Positions 53,919 to 62,270 of a stretch of 64,000 bases of DNA are shown here, piece by piece. The DNA lies in the NCBI GenBank assembly GCA_010092695.1, contig JAADJJ010000001.1, positions 2,728,001-2,792,000 of the forward strand, in the 5' to 3' direction. Numbering within the stretch: the stretch's first letter is position 1; the number at the start of each line of letters is the position of its first letter. The translations under genes were made by a program, and so were the position numbers. Source of the DNA: Enterobacteriaceae bacterium 4M9. GTDB lineage: Bacteria; Pseudomonadota; Gammaproteobacteria; Enterobacterales; Enterobacteriaceae. Under the pieces are notes generated by a model. That model saw only the letters and a program-made list of their open reading frames with translations, did not search any database and was not told the DNA's origin.

Positions 53919-54734
53919 ATGAAACGTGTTTCCCTGATTGCCCTGGCCGTGACAGCCTTACTGGCGAACGCAACGGTGATAGCAAAAACCCCGTCCCAGC
54001 CGATGGAAAAAAAACCGGGGCAACATCAGTCTCAAAAGGGACACCAGAGCACAGGCAATAAAGGCCACGCGGGCGCGCAGCGTCCGGGTAACCATGGCGG
54101 CAATAATATGAACGGTCAGCACTCCGGCGGGCATCATGGCAACAGCATGGATGGTCAACGCCCCGGCGCTAACAATGGCAATCACATGGGTGGTCAGCAG
54201 CCTGGCGGGCATCACGACAACGGCATGAATGGTCAGCGTCCCGGTGCTAATAATGGCAATCACATGGGCGGTCAGCAGTCTGGCGGGCATCATGGTAACG
54301 ACATGAATGGTCAACGTCCCGGTGGCAACAATGGCAATAACATGAACAGCCAGCGTCCCGGTAGCAACAATGGCAATAGCATGAACAGCCAGCGTCCCGG
54401 TAGCAACAATGGCAATAACATGAACAGCCAGCGTCCCGGTAGCAACAATGGCAATAGCATGAACAGCCAGCGTCCCGGTAGTAACAATGGCAATAGCATG
54501 AACAGCCAGCGTCCCGGTAGCAATAACGGCAATACCATGAACAGCCAGCGCCCCGGTAGCAACAATGGCAATAACATGAACAGCCAACGCCCCGACAACA
54601 ACAATGGCACTAACACGAACGACCAGCGTCCTGGCAATAACATGAATAACCAGAATCAAAACACCAACAATAGCGGCAACCCATTTCACGGTGAACGTGA
54701 CGCAAGCAGCAATCCAGTACAACAGTCACGCTAA
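53919..54734 (+). CDS. Secreted Asn/Gly-rich tandem-repeat protein
   Basis: 271 residues. Sec signal MKRVSLIALAVTALLANATV, cleaved near VIA-K; an AAAGGA site lies before the ATG. A Lys/His/Gln-rich stretch is followed by 14 consecutive 13-residue units (54-235), each begun by Gln: Q-(R/Q)-P-G-(S/A/G)-x-x-G-N-x-M-x-x. Early units are His-containing, later ones nearly identical (QRPGSNNGNSMNS). The tail is Asn-rich. The mature protein is hydrophilic and probably disordered, with no cysteine. His-rich units could bind metal. No family recognised; location is periplasmic or extracellular. Confidence 0.8.
   Translation: MKRVSLIALAVTALLANATVIAKTPSQPMEKKPGQHQSQKGHQSTGNKGHAGAQRPGNHGGNNMNGQHSGGHHGNSMDGQRPGANNGNHMGGQQPGGHHDNGMNGQRPGANNGNHMGGQQSGGHHGNDMNGQRPGGNNGNNMNSQRPGSNNGNSMNSQRPGSNNGNNMNSQRPGSNNGNSMNSQRPGSNNGNSMNSQRPGSNNGNTMNSQRPGSNNGNNMNSQRPDNNNGTNTNDQRPGNNMNNQNQNTNNSGNPFHGERDASSNPVQQSR
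54078..54623 (+). repeat. Fourteen tandem 39-bp repeats within the coding region
   Basis: 546 bp made of fourteen units of exactly 39 bp without indels. Units nearer the 3' half are nearly identical (for example CAGCGTCCCGGTAGCAACAA), which points to recent unit duplication; the 5' units have diverged. Copy number is likely to vary between strains. Confidence 0.9.
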
Positions 54735-54757
54735 AAAAGCCCGACATTTGCCGGGCA
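54733..54757 (-). terminator. Terminator of the paa catabolic operon
   Basis: Stem GCCCG / CGGGC with an A6 run on the left, giving U6 on the minus transcript beyond paaK. It overlaps the stop codon region of the repeat-protein gene. Confidence 0.8.
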
Positions 54758-54782
54758 AAAAATCAACTCACGTCTCTCTTTA

Positions 54783-54814
54783 CACGCACCGCCCTGTCCG
54801 GCGGTGCGTGTTTT
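54783..54814 (+). terminator. Terminator of the repeat-protein gene
   Basis: The 11-bp perfect stem CACGCACCGCC / GGCGGTGCGTG with a 6-base loop is followed by TTTT on the plus strand. Confidence 0.85.
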
Positions 54815-54817
54815 GAT

Positions 54818-56131
54818 TTACTGATTCGCTGCCGTACGTAAATCGCACACGCGCACCGCTTTGCCCTCCGAGCGCGGCAGTGAACCGCAGTTCACAATCG
54901 AGATCTCGGTGCTGATACCGACCATCGATTTAATGCGCCGACGCAGGTTATTACAAATCTGGCAACGCTCCTGCTGGCTCAACGAAAGGCTACTTTGCTT
55001 AAGCTCGACCTTAATAGCCAGCGTATCCAGATGGCCGTTACGCCGCACCTCCAGCTGGTAATGCGGTGCCAGGTGCACAAACTTCACAATTTCCTCTTCC
55101 AGTTGAGACGGAAACACATTTACCCCGCGAATAATCAACATATCGTCAGAGCGCCCGGCAATACGGTCCATGCGGCGCATGGCGCGTGATGTGCCGGGCA
55201 ACAGACGAGTAAGATCGCGGGTGCGGTAGCGAATTACCGGCAGCGCCTCTTTAGTGAGCGTAGTAAACAGCAGCTCGCCCTGTTCACCGTCTGCACGCGG
55301 CGTACCATCCTGCGGGTTAACCACCTCAGGGTAAAAATGATCTTCCCAGATAGTCGGGCCACCGGCAGAGTCCAGGCATTCCATCGCCACACCAGGCCCC
55401 ATTACTTCAGACAGCCCATAAATATCAAGCGCGGTAATACCCAGACGGCGCTCGATTTCGTTACGCATCGCCAGCGTCCACGGCTCTGCACCAAATACGC
55501 CCACGCGCAGCGAGCAGCGGCTGGCGTCGCCGCCCATCTGGCGCTCCAGTTCTTCTATCAGGTTCAGACAATATGACGGGGTCACCATAATAATGTCTGG
55601 CTGGAAATCGCGAATTAGCTGGGCCTGCTTCTCGGTTTGCCCACCAGACATAGGAATGACGGCTGCCCCCAACCGTTCGGCACCGTAATGCGCACCCAGC
55701 CCACCGGTAAACAGCCCGTAACCGTAAGAGACATGCACCTTGTCGCGCGCCGTGGCACCCGCTGCGCGCAAGGAGCGCGCCACAATGTTGGCCCAGGTAT
55801 CGATATCGTTCTGGGTATATCCCACCACCGTAGGCTGGCCGGTGGTGCCTGACGAGGCGTGAATACGCACCACCTGTTCCATTGGCACCGCAAACGTGTC
55901 AAACGGATAGTTGTCGCGCAGATCCTGTTTGGTGGTGCACGGAAACAACCGTAGGTCGTTTAGCTCTTTAAAATCATCAGGATGAACGCCAGCGGCATCA
56001 AACTTACGCCGATACATCGGCACATTGTTGTAAGCGTGGTTCAGCGTCCACTTAAGGCGTTGCGTCTGCAAAGCCTGCAGTTCGTCAAGCGATGCGGTTT
56101 CTATCGGTTCCAGACTGTTTGTCGTTGTCAT
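54818..56131 (-). CDS. paaK: Phenylacetate-CoA ligase PaaK
   Basis: 437 residues, as in E. coli PaaK. Adenylate-forming family motif HASSGTTGQPTVVG (91-104), later DIYGLSEVMGPGV and RYRTRDLT. It activates phenylacetate to phenylacetyl-CoA with ATP. Only a weak ribosome site (GAG) precedes the ATG. It follows paaI by 34 bp; in E. coli paaJ lies between the two. Confidence 0.96.
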   Translation of the reverse strand: MTTTNSLEPIETASLDELQALQTQRLKWTLNHAYNNVPMYRRKFDAAGVHPDDFKELNDLRLFPCTTKQDLRDNYPFDTFAVPMEQVVRIHASSGTTGQPTVVGYTQNDIDTWANIVARSLRAAGATARDKVHVSYGYGLFTGGLGAHYGAERLGAAVIPMSGGQTEKQAQLIRDFQPDIIMVTPSYCLNLIEELERQMGGDASRCSLRVGVFGAEPWTLAMRNEIERRLGITALDIYGLSEVMGPGVAMECLDSAGGPTIWEDHFYPEVVNPQDGTPRADGEQGELLFTTLTKEALPVIRYRTRDLTRLLPGTSRAMRRMDRIAGRSDDMLIIRGVNVFPSQLEEEIVKFVHLAPHYQLEVRRNGHLDTLAIKVELKQSSLSLSQQERCQICNNLRRRIKSMVGISTEISIVNCGSLPRSEGKAVRVCDLRTAANQ

Positions 56132-56165
56132 TGTCGGGTACTCGCAGGTGTAGGGTTATGTTTTA

Positions 56166-56573
56166 TTAGCGGGCCTGTAACCGGTGGGCGCGACCGCGGA
56201 ACAGCGCCACCACGTTTGCCTGCTGATTTATAATTTCGATGTCATAAACGCCGGTTTGTCGTCCCTGGTGGCGCACATGCGCCGTTGCCGTCAGCTTGTC
56301 ACCCGCCAGCGCCGGGCGAAAAAAATCAATGGAGCACCCCGCCGCGACCGCAGGCAGCCCCTGGCTGTTACAGGCATAAGCAAAAGCGGTATCGGCCAGG
56401 GAGAAAAGTTGCCCGCCGTGGCAGGTCTGATGACCATTGAGCATGTGTGGCGTGACCGTCATGGTCAGTACCGCCATGCCGTCTTCCATATCAATAATGT
56501 CGATGCCCAGCGCCTGTGCGCAGTTATCGCGGACGTACATTTCGCGGGCGTTACGCCAGGCGTCGTTACTCAT
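56166..56573 (-). CDS. paaI: Hotdog-fold hydroxyphenylacetyl-CoA thioesterase PaaI
   Basis: 135 residues from ATG 56573 (a second ATG at 56576 is possible; GAGGAG fits either). The catalytic segment HGGQLFSLADTAFAYACNS carries the conserved Asp, and QTGVYDIEIINQQ matches E. coli PaaI. It clears ring-hydroxylated CoA thioesters that would trap CoA. It overlaps the 3' end of paaH by 8 bp. Confidence 0.95.
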   Translation of the reverse strand: MSNDAWRNAREMYVRDNCAQALGIDIIDMEDGMAVLTMTVTPHMLNGHQTCHGGQLFSLADTAFAYACNSQGLPAVAAGCSIDFFRPALAGDKLTATAHVRHQGRQTGVYDIEIINQQANVVALFRGRAHRLQAR

Positions 56574-58065
56574 CATGGCTCTCCTCAAGTGCGCGCTGAC
56601 GCAGTCGTGAACAGGGTCGATAACGCTCTTCACCGTAATGGCGCTGCAGGTTTTCCAGCATTTGCAGTACGCGCCACCAGCCGAGGCTTTGCCCCCAGGC
56701 AAGTGGGCCGCGCGGATAATTGACGCCAAGGCGCATCGCGGTATCGATATCCTGCGCACTGGCAACCTGTTTTTGCTCGGCGTCGAGCGCCTCGTTGACC
56801 AGCATGGCGACCGTGCGCCACACCAGCAGACCCGGATAATCGGCAATCATCAGTACCTGCTTATCCTGCTGCTGTAGCCAGTGCACCGCTTTTGCTGTTT
56901 GTTCTCGCGTATTGCTGGCAGCGGCACTGATAACCAGCACCGGTGTGCGTCCATAGTCCAGCGCCAGATCCAACAGCACTACCGGGCGTTTCAGACGCTG
57001 TGCCATCGCGCCTGCGCTCTCGCCGCAGGTGACTGCCAGTACCACATCGTCAAGCTCAAGAAACGCCTCTTTTGTGACAGCGTCACTTTTGGTGACCTGT
57101 TTTGCCAGCGCATCCAGCCACTCACTCTCACCGGTACGCGTTACGTTGAGCGCTGCGCCAGAGCGGGGTTCTGGCGGCATAAACCCAGAAGCTGCACTCT
57201 CACGCGGCCAGCGATATACCCCGCGCCCACTTTTCTGCCCCAGCCGCTTACCCAGCACCAACTCCTGCTGCACCAGCGACGGCAAAAAGCGCCGCTCTTG
57301 CCAGAAGGCATTAAAGACCGAGCACGTCACGGCGAAATTCACGTCCTGGCCGATGAGGTCAGTCAATTCCAGCGGTCCCATCGGGAAACCGCCTGCATCA
57401 CGCAGCGCGCTATCTATGACCTCTGGCGGTGCGATATTTTCTTCCAGCGCTCGCCAGGCTTCGGCGTAGTACGGGCGGGCAACGCGGTTAACAATGAACC
57501 CCGGCGTTGCACCGCAGCGCACGGCGGTTTTACCCCAGCGTTCAGCCAGCGCACAGAGGGCACTCACCGTCGCGTGTGAGGTTTCCAGCCCGCTGACCAC
57601 TTCCACTAGCTTCATCACTGGGGCAGGATTAAAAAAGTGAAAACCTGCCACGCGCTGCGGCTGCGGAACCACGCTTGCAATAGCCGTAATAGAGATAGAC
57701 GACGTATTGCTGACAAGCAGGGTTTGCTCGCCACAGATTTGCGCCAGCTCGCATAAAAGCTGCTGTTTGATGTCCAGCTTTTCCGCCACGGCCTCAATCA
57801 CCAGCCGCGCGCCAGCAAGGTCGGTGAGCGTATCGGCAAGCATCAGGCGCGACATAATGGCTTTGCGCTGTTCATCGCTAAGCTTGCCCTTCTGCACGCG
57901 CTTTTGCAGCGCGGCGTCGGTTTTTTGCAGCGCAAGGCGCGTTGCGTCTGGGGAAATGTCGTAGAGGCGCACCGGATGGCCCGCAGCGGCGGCCACCTGA
58001 GCGATACCGCTGCCCATCGCCCCGCTGCCGACAACGGCAATCACGTCGTTTTCGCCGATAGTCAT
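56566..58065 (-). CDS. paaH: 3-hydroxyadipyl-CoA dehydrogenase PaaH
   Basis: 499 residues from ATG 58065, slightly longer than the 475 of E. coli. N-terminal NAD motif GSGAMGSGIAQVAAAAGH; central HFFNPAPVMKLVEVVSG; TPGFIVNRVARPY; C-terminal half is a second dehydrogenase-like helical domain, including LIGQDVNFAVTCSVFNAFWQ. It oxidises 3-hydroxyadipyl-CoA to 3-oxoadipyl-CoA. The extra length is in the middle around residues 315-345. Confidence 0.95.
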   Translation of the reverse strand: MTIGENDVIAVVGSGAMGSGIAQVAAAAGHPVRLYDISPDATRLALQKTDAALQKRVQKGKLSDEQRKAIMSRLMLADTLTDLAGARLVIEAVAEKLDIKQQLLCELAQICGEQTLLVSNTSSISITAIASVVPQPQRVAGFHFFNPAPVMKLVEVVSGLETSHATVSALCALAERWGKTAVRCGATPGFIVNRVARPYYAEAWRALEENIAPPEVIDSALRDAGGFPMGPLELTDLIGQDVNFAVTCSVFNAFWQERRFLPSLVQQELVLGKRLGQKSGRGVYRWPRESAASGFMPPEPRSGAALNVTRTGESEWLDALAKQVTKSDAVTKEAFLELDDVVLAVTCGESAGAMAQRLKRPVVLLDLALDYGRTPVLVISAAASNTREQTAKAVHWLQQQDKQVLMIADYPGLLVWRTVAMLVNEALDAEQKQVASAQDIDTAMRLGVNYPRGPLAWGQSLGWWRVLQMLENLQRHYGEERYRPCSRLRQRALEESHDE

Positions 58066-58066
58066 G

Positions 58067-58855
58067 TTATTTCCCCGTAAACTGTGCGGGACGACGAGCC
58101 AGGAATGCCGCCACGCCTTCACGGTAGTCGGCACTGCGCCCGGCCATACGCTGGTAGTCACGCTCAAGCTCCAGTTGCTGCTCCAGGCTGTTATCCTCGC
58201 CAGCCAGCAGCGCCTGCTTGATTAAACCCAGTCCGTAGGTCGGTTGCGTGGCCAGGTGTTGGGCCAAAGTACGGGTGGTATCCACCAGTTCAGCATCATC
58301 CACCGTCTGCCAGATAAGCCCCCAGCGTTCTGCCTGTTCGGCACTGAGCTTCTCACCCAGCAGCGCAAGGCCCATTGCCCGGGCGCGTCCGGCCACGCGG
58401 GGCAAAAACCAGGTGCCGCCACAGTCAGGTATCAGCCCGAGCTTGCTAAAAGCCATCACAAAACTTGCCGAGCGCGCCGCAATCACAATGTCGCAGCCCA
58501 GCGCCAGCGTCGCTCCGGCACCGGCCGCTACGCCGTTAACCGCGGCAATCACCGGCTTACCCAGACGCGCCAGCCGTTTCACCAGCGGGTTATAGAAGGT
58601 CTCCACCGAGTAGCCGAGATCGGGTGGCCCGGCTTCGGGGTCAACATTACGATCGTTCAGATCCTGGCCCGCGCAAAAGGCGCGCCCGGCACCGGTTAAC
58701 AGCAGGCAGCGGATCTCGTCATCGCGCTCGGCACGCGTCAGGTGCTCCGCAAGCTCCCGGTGCATTGCGTCGTTAAAGCTGTTCAGCCGCTCGGGGCGGT
58801 TGAACGTCAGGGTCATTACGCCCTGCTGGATGTCGCACAGTATCAATGAGTCCAC
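58067..58855 (-). CDS. paaG: 1,2-epoxyphenylacetyl-CoA isomerase PaaG
   Basis: 262 residues, crotonase fold. Oxyanion-hole segment FCAGQDLNDRNVD and catalytic-loop segment GCDIVIAARSASFVMAFSKLG with the family Asp. It isomerises ring-1,2-epoxyphenylacetyl-CoA to the oxepin and also shifts double bonds later in the route. A 2-bp gap separates it from paaF and paaH. Confidence 0.95.
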   Translation of the reverse strand: MDSLILCDIQQGVMTLTFNRPERLNSFNDAMHRELAEHLTRAERDDEIRCLLLTGAGRAFCAGQDLNDRNVDPEAGPPDLGYSVETFYNPLVKRLARLGKPVIAAVNGVAAGAGATLALGCDIVIAARSASFVMAFSKLGLIPDCGGTWFLPRVAGRARAMGLALLGEKLSAEQAERWGLIWQTVDDAELVDTTRTLAQHLATQPTYGLGLIKQALLAGEDNSLEQQLELERDYQRMAGRSADYREGVAAFLARRPAQFTGK

Positions 58856-58857
58856 GG

Positions 58858-59625
58858 TTAGCGTCCTGTAAAGTCGGGAGAGCGTTTTTCAAGAAAAGCG
58901 TTAATGCCTTCCTGGCGGTCTTCAGTCGCGGCAAGCAGCGTAAATAGCTGGCGCTCAATGGTCAGTGCCTGGCTTAAGCCCACGTCCTGGCCCTGGCGCA
59001 GCGCCTGTTTTGCCGCCTGAAGGGCCAATGGCGCACGGCTGGCGAGGGTTGCCGCCAGCTTTTGTGCATATTCCAGCGTCAGCGCTGTGGGACAAACCTG
59101 TGCCACCATGCCTGCCTGCTGGGCGCGTCTGGCGTCAATCGGCTCGCCGCTGAACACCATTTGTGCCGTCAGCGCTTTGCCAACACAGCGTAACAACCGC
59201 TGGATACCGCCCGCGCCGGGCATTATCCCAAGCGTGATTTCCGGCAAACCAAAGCGTGCATCTTCACCGGCAAACACGATGTCGCTCAGTAACGCCAGTT
59301 CACAGCCTGCGCCCAGTGCATAGCCGTTGACCGCGGTGATGAGCGGTTTGGGAAAGCGCTCAATACGCGCCCACAACTGCGGGCGCGGGTCATTAAGCGT
59401 GGCGACCATGTCGCGCTGCGCCATTTCCTTGAGGTCAGCCCCGGCGGCAAAACCCCGTCCGGCGCCGGTTATCACCACAGCCCCCACTTGCGCGTCGTCC
59501 TGCGCGTGCTCAAGTTCTGCGGCCAGTTGTTCCAGCAGCGCGTTATTGAGCGCGTTGCGCGCCTGCGGGCGGTTGAGCGTTAGCGTCAGCACACGCCCGC
59601 GGCGTTCACTCAGCAGTTGCGACAT
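58858..59625 (-). CDS. paaF: 2,3-dehydroadipyl-CoA hydratase PaaF
   Basis: 255 residues, enoyl-CoA hydratase. Glu residues expected for hydration lie in LLSDIVFAGEDARFGLPEIT and GIMPGAGG; acyl-CoA motif GFAAGADLKEMA. It adds water to 2,3-dehydroadipyl-CoA. It is coupled closely to paaE and paaG. Confidence 0.95.
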   Translation of the reverse strand: MSQLLSERRGRVLTLTLNRPQARNALNNALLEQLAAELEHAQDDAQVGAVVITGAGRGFAAGADLKEMAQRDMVATLNDPRPQLWARIERFPKPLITAVNGYALGAGCELALLSDIVFAGEDARFGLPEITLGIMPGAGGIQRLLRCVGKALTAQMVFSGEPIDARRAQQAGMVAQVCPTALTLEYAQKLAATLASRAPLALQAAKQALRQGQDVGLSQALTIERQLFTLLAATEDRQEGINAFLEKRSPDFTGR

Positions 59626-59634
59626 ACGGCCCCC

Positions 59635-60693
59635 TTAAACATCAAAATCCACCACCAGCCCGTCGCCCTTCGGCAGCGCCTGGCAACTGAGGATGTAGCC
59701 TGCGGCAATCTGGTCGGCCTCAAGGCTGTAGTTGATGCCCATTTCCGCCTCACCGCTCACCACCCGGCACTTGCAGGTCGCACACACGCCGCCTTTACAG
59801 GCAAACGGCAGGTCCGCGCCCTGGCGAAGGGCGGCGTCGAGCAGGCTGTTATCGCCCTCTTCGAACACAATGTTGCGCTCGTGGCCGTCGTGGCGCAGCG
59901 TCACCGTGCGCCCTACCGCCTGCCCGCGGGCAGCGTAATTCGGCGCACTGTCTGGCGTGTTGAAGTGCTCCACGCCGATTTTGCCTCTGTCCAGTCCCAG
60001 GCTTACCAATGCCGCCTGAGTTTCCTGCATCATCGCCTGCGGCCCGCAGATAAACGCGCGGTCAAAACCGGTGAAATCAATCAGCGTGTCGCCCAGCGCT
60101 CGTAGCTTTGCGCCATCAAGGCGGCCATGAAACAGTTCGCTTTCGGTCTGTTCCTGGCTAAACAGGTAAACCAGCTGTAACCGCTGTGGCCAGCGGTCTT
60201 TCATGTCGGCCAGCGCCTGGCGAAACATCATGCTGCGTGAGCTACGGTTGCCGTAAATCAGCGTGAACTGGCTTTGCGGCTCGGTACGGAGTGTGGCCTC
60301 AATAATTGCCAGCATGGGCGTAATGCCGGAGCCTGCCGCCAGCGCCAGGTAGCTGCCTTTACAGCCGGCACGGGGTGCATAACCAAAGGTACCCTGCGGC
60401 ACCATCACCTCCAGTTCCATGCCAGGGCGCAGTTCGCGCAGCGCGTACTGGGAGAAGCGGCCGTTGGCAATGCCTTTTACCGCCACGCTGATTTCGCCGT
60501 CGCGCCCGACGCGGCAAATGGAGTAACAGCGGCGGATATCTTCATTACCCATGCGGGTTTTCAGGGTCAGGTGCTGCCCTGGCCGCCAGGCAAACTGCTC
60601 AGCGAGCGCCACCGGCACGGTGAAGGTGATTTCCACCGCCTCTGCCGTTTCCGGCTCTATTTTCGCCACTTTCAGGGCGTGAAAGGTTGTCAT
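59635..60693 (-). CDS. paaE: Phenylacetyl-CoA epoxidase reductase PaaE
   Basis: 352 residues from ATG 60693 (GAGG upstream). FAD domain with RCYSICRVG, NAD(P)H domain ALAAGSGITPMLAIIE, and a C-terminal plant-type [2Fe-2S] ferredoxin with cysteines in CKGGVCATCKC and a later LSCQA. It passes electrons from NADPH to the PaaABC oxygenase. Confidence 0.96.
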   Translation of the reverse strand: MTTFHALKVAKIEPETAEAVEITFTVPVALAEQFAWRPGQHLTLKTRMGNEDIRRCYSICRVGRDGEISVAVKGIANGRFSQYALRELRPGMELEVMVPQGTFGYAPRAGCKGSYLALAAGSGITPMLAIIEATLRTEPQSQFTLIYGNRSSRSMMFRQALADMKDRWPQRLQLVYLFSQEQTESELFHGRLDGAKLRALGDTLIDFTGFDRAFICGPQAMMQETQAALVSLGLDRGKIGVEHFNTPDSAPNYAARGQAVGRTVTLRHDGHERNIVFEEGDNSLLDAALRQGADLPFACKGGVCATCKCRVVSGEAEMGINYSLEADQIAAGYILSCQALPKGDGLVVDFDV

Positions 60694-60700
60694 GGCCACC

Positions 60701-61198
60701 TCAGATACATTTGAAATAGTCGAACGGCTCGCGGCAGCTTTCGCAGCGCCACAGCGCCTTGCAGGCGGTGGAGCCAAATTCGCTGATGAGCGTGGTACGC
60801 TGGCTACCACAACGCGGGCACTCAACATGCTCCGGCAATTCAGCGCTACAGCTGTGTCCCACCGGCGGGCTAATGCCGTATTCGCGCAACCGCACTTTGG
60901 CCGCATCGCTCATCCACGCCGTAGTCCACGCCGGATGCAGTTGCACGCTGACGCGCACCGGCGTATAGCCGTGCTCGGTCATCGTGTCGTGAATCGCTTT
61001 TTGCAAAAACGCTGTCGCCGGGCAGCCGGACCACGTCGGCGTAAAACCGATGCGCCAGCCGTCGTCATCGTGCTCGACGCTGCGCACCATCCCTAAATCG
61101 GTGAGCGTCAGCACCGGAATTTCCGGGTCGCTGATGGTTGCCATCAGTTGCCATACAGCGCGCACCTGCGGTTGCATGACGGTCAGCGTCTGGTTCAT
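60701..61198 (-). CDS. paaD: Phenylacetyl-CoA epoxidase assembly protein PaaD
   Basis: 165 residues as in E. coli. MIP18/SufT-like N-terminal domain (SDPEIPVLTLTDLGMVRSV, SGCPATAFLQ) and a C-terminal zinc ribbon with four cysteines (ECPRCGSQRT, WRCESCREPFDYF). It probably helps mature the iron centres of the epoxidase. Confidence 0.95.
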   Translation of the reverse strand: MNQTLTVMQPQVRAVWQLMATISDPEIPVLTLTDLGMVRSVEHDDDGWRIGFTPTWSGCPATAFLQKAIHDTMTEHGYTPVRVSVQLHPAWTTAWMSDAAKVRLREYGISPPVGHSCSAELPEHVECPRCGSQRTTLISEFGSTACKALWRCESCREPFDYFKCI

Positions 61199-61207
61199 TG
61201 CGCCCCC

Positions 61208-61963
61208 TTACCAGCTCAGGCCCGGAAAACTGCGTGCCAGATACTGCATCTCGGCGAGCAACGGCCCCAGGTGTTCGGTATGACGCCCGTTACGCCCGCC
61301 GGTGCGGTACGGCGCATCCTCTGGCGCGTCCAGACCGGCTTCGCGCAGCCCGGCTTCCACTTCCTGCTGCCAGGCCGCTCGCAGGGTGCGCGGGTCAACG
61401 GCGATGCCTTCCTGCGCGAGGCTGATATCCAGCTCGTCGGCGTCAAACAGTTCAGCGGTAAAGCGCCACAGGTTGTCCAGCGCCTGCTGCATTTTTCCAT
61501 GCGAGAAATCGGTGCCGTTACCCAGGCGTACCAGCCAGCCGCGACTAAAGCGCAGGTGATAGCGCGCCTCTTTGATAGCCTTCGCGGCAATGGCGGCAAG
61601 CGTGGCATCACGGCTTTGCACAAGCTGGCTGAACAGCACAACGTGCCAGGCATCCAGCAGATACTGGCGCACCAGCGTGTCGCTGAACTCCCCGTTTGGC
61701 TGCTCGGCCAGCAGCAGGTTGCTGTATTCACGTTCGTCACGCTGATACGCCAGCGTGTCTTCGCTGCCCTCGCCCTGAAGTTCGGCAGCATAAGTCAGAA
61801 AGTTGCGCCCCTGACCCAGCAGATCCAGGCCAATATTCGCCAGCGCCAGATCGATTTCCAGTTCCGGCGCATGACCGCACCAGGCGCACAGGCGCTGGGA
61901 GAGGATCAGACAACTGTCGCCAAGGCGCAGGCTGTAACGGGCAATGGGATTGATATCGCTCAC
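61208..61963 (-). CDS. paaC: Phenylacetyl-CoA epoxidase subunit PaaC
   Basis: 251 residues, ferritin-like helical protein (SLRLGDSCLILSQRLCAWCG, KEARYHLRFSRGWLVRLG). It is the structural partner of PaaA in the multicomponent oxygenase and lacks the di-iron site. Length agrees with E. coli (248). Confidence 0.95.
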   Translation of the reverse strand: MSDINPIARYSLRLGDSCLILSQRLCAWCGHAPELEIDLALANIGLDLLGQGRNFLTYAAELQGEGSEDTLAYQRDEREYSNLLLAEQPNGEFSDTLVRQYLLDAWHVVLFSQLVQSRDATLAAIAAKAIKEARYHLRFSRGWLVRLGNGTDFSHGKMQQALDNLWRFTAELFDADELDISLAQEGIAVDPRTLRAAWQQEVEAGLREAGLDAPEDAPYRTGGRNGRHTEHLGPLLAEMQYLARSFPGLSW

Positions 61964-61971
61964 GGGCTACC

Positions 61972-62259
61972 TCACATGTGCTCAATGCCGTCGGGAATGG
62001 TGTAGAACGTCGGATGGCGATAGATTTTGCTCTCCGCCGGGTCGAAGAACTCGCCGCGATCTTCCGGCTGCGACGCCACAATTTCGCTCGCCCGCACCAC
62101 CCAGATGGAGCAGCCTTCGCTGCGCCGCGTGTAGGCGTCACGGGCATTCTCCAGTGCCATCTGGTCATCGGCGGCGTGCAGGCTGCCGACGTGGCGGTGA
62201 GATAACCCTTGTTTGTTACGGATAAAAACCTCGTACAACGGCCAGTAAACTTTGCTCAT
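61972..62259 (-). CDS. paaB: Phenylacetyl-CoA epoxidase subunit PaaB
   Basis: 95 residues, identical in length to E. coli PaaB. Conserved WPLYEVFIRNKQGLSHRHVG and RDAYTRRSEGCSIWVV. It bridges PaaAC dimers in the epoxidase complex. Confidence 0.96.
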   Translation of the reverse strand: MSKVYWPLYEVFIRNKQGLSHRHVGSLHAADDQMALENARDAYTRRSEGCSIWVVRASEIVASQPEDRGEFFDPAESKIYRHPTFYTIPDGIEHM

Positions 62260-62270
62260 CTTGTCCTCCG

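Noticed and set aside
54078..54623. The 39-bp repeats as a CRISPR array
   Set aside because: Units are directly adjacent without unique spacers and stay in one coding frame.
53958..54722. 254-codon minus-strand frame opposite the repeat protein
   Set aside because: It mirrors the 39-bp periodicity of the real gene, has no ribosome site and encodes only hydrophobic repeats.
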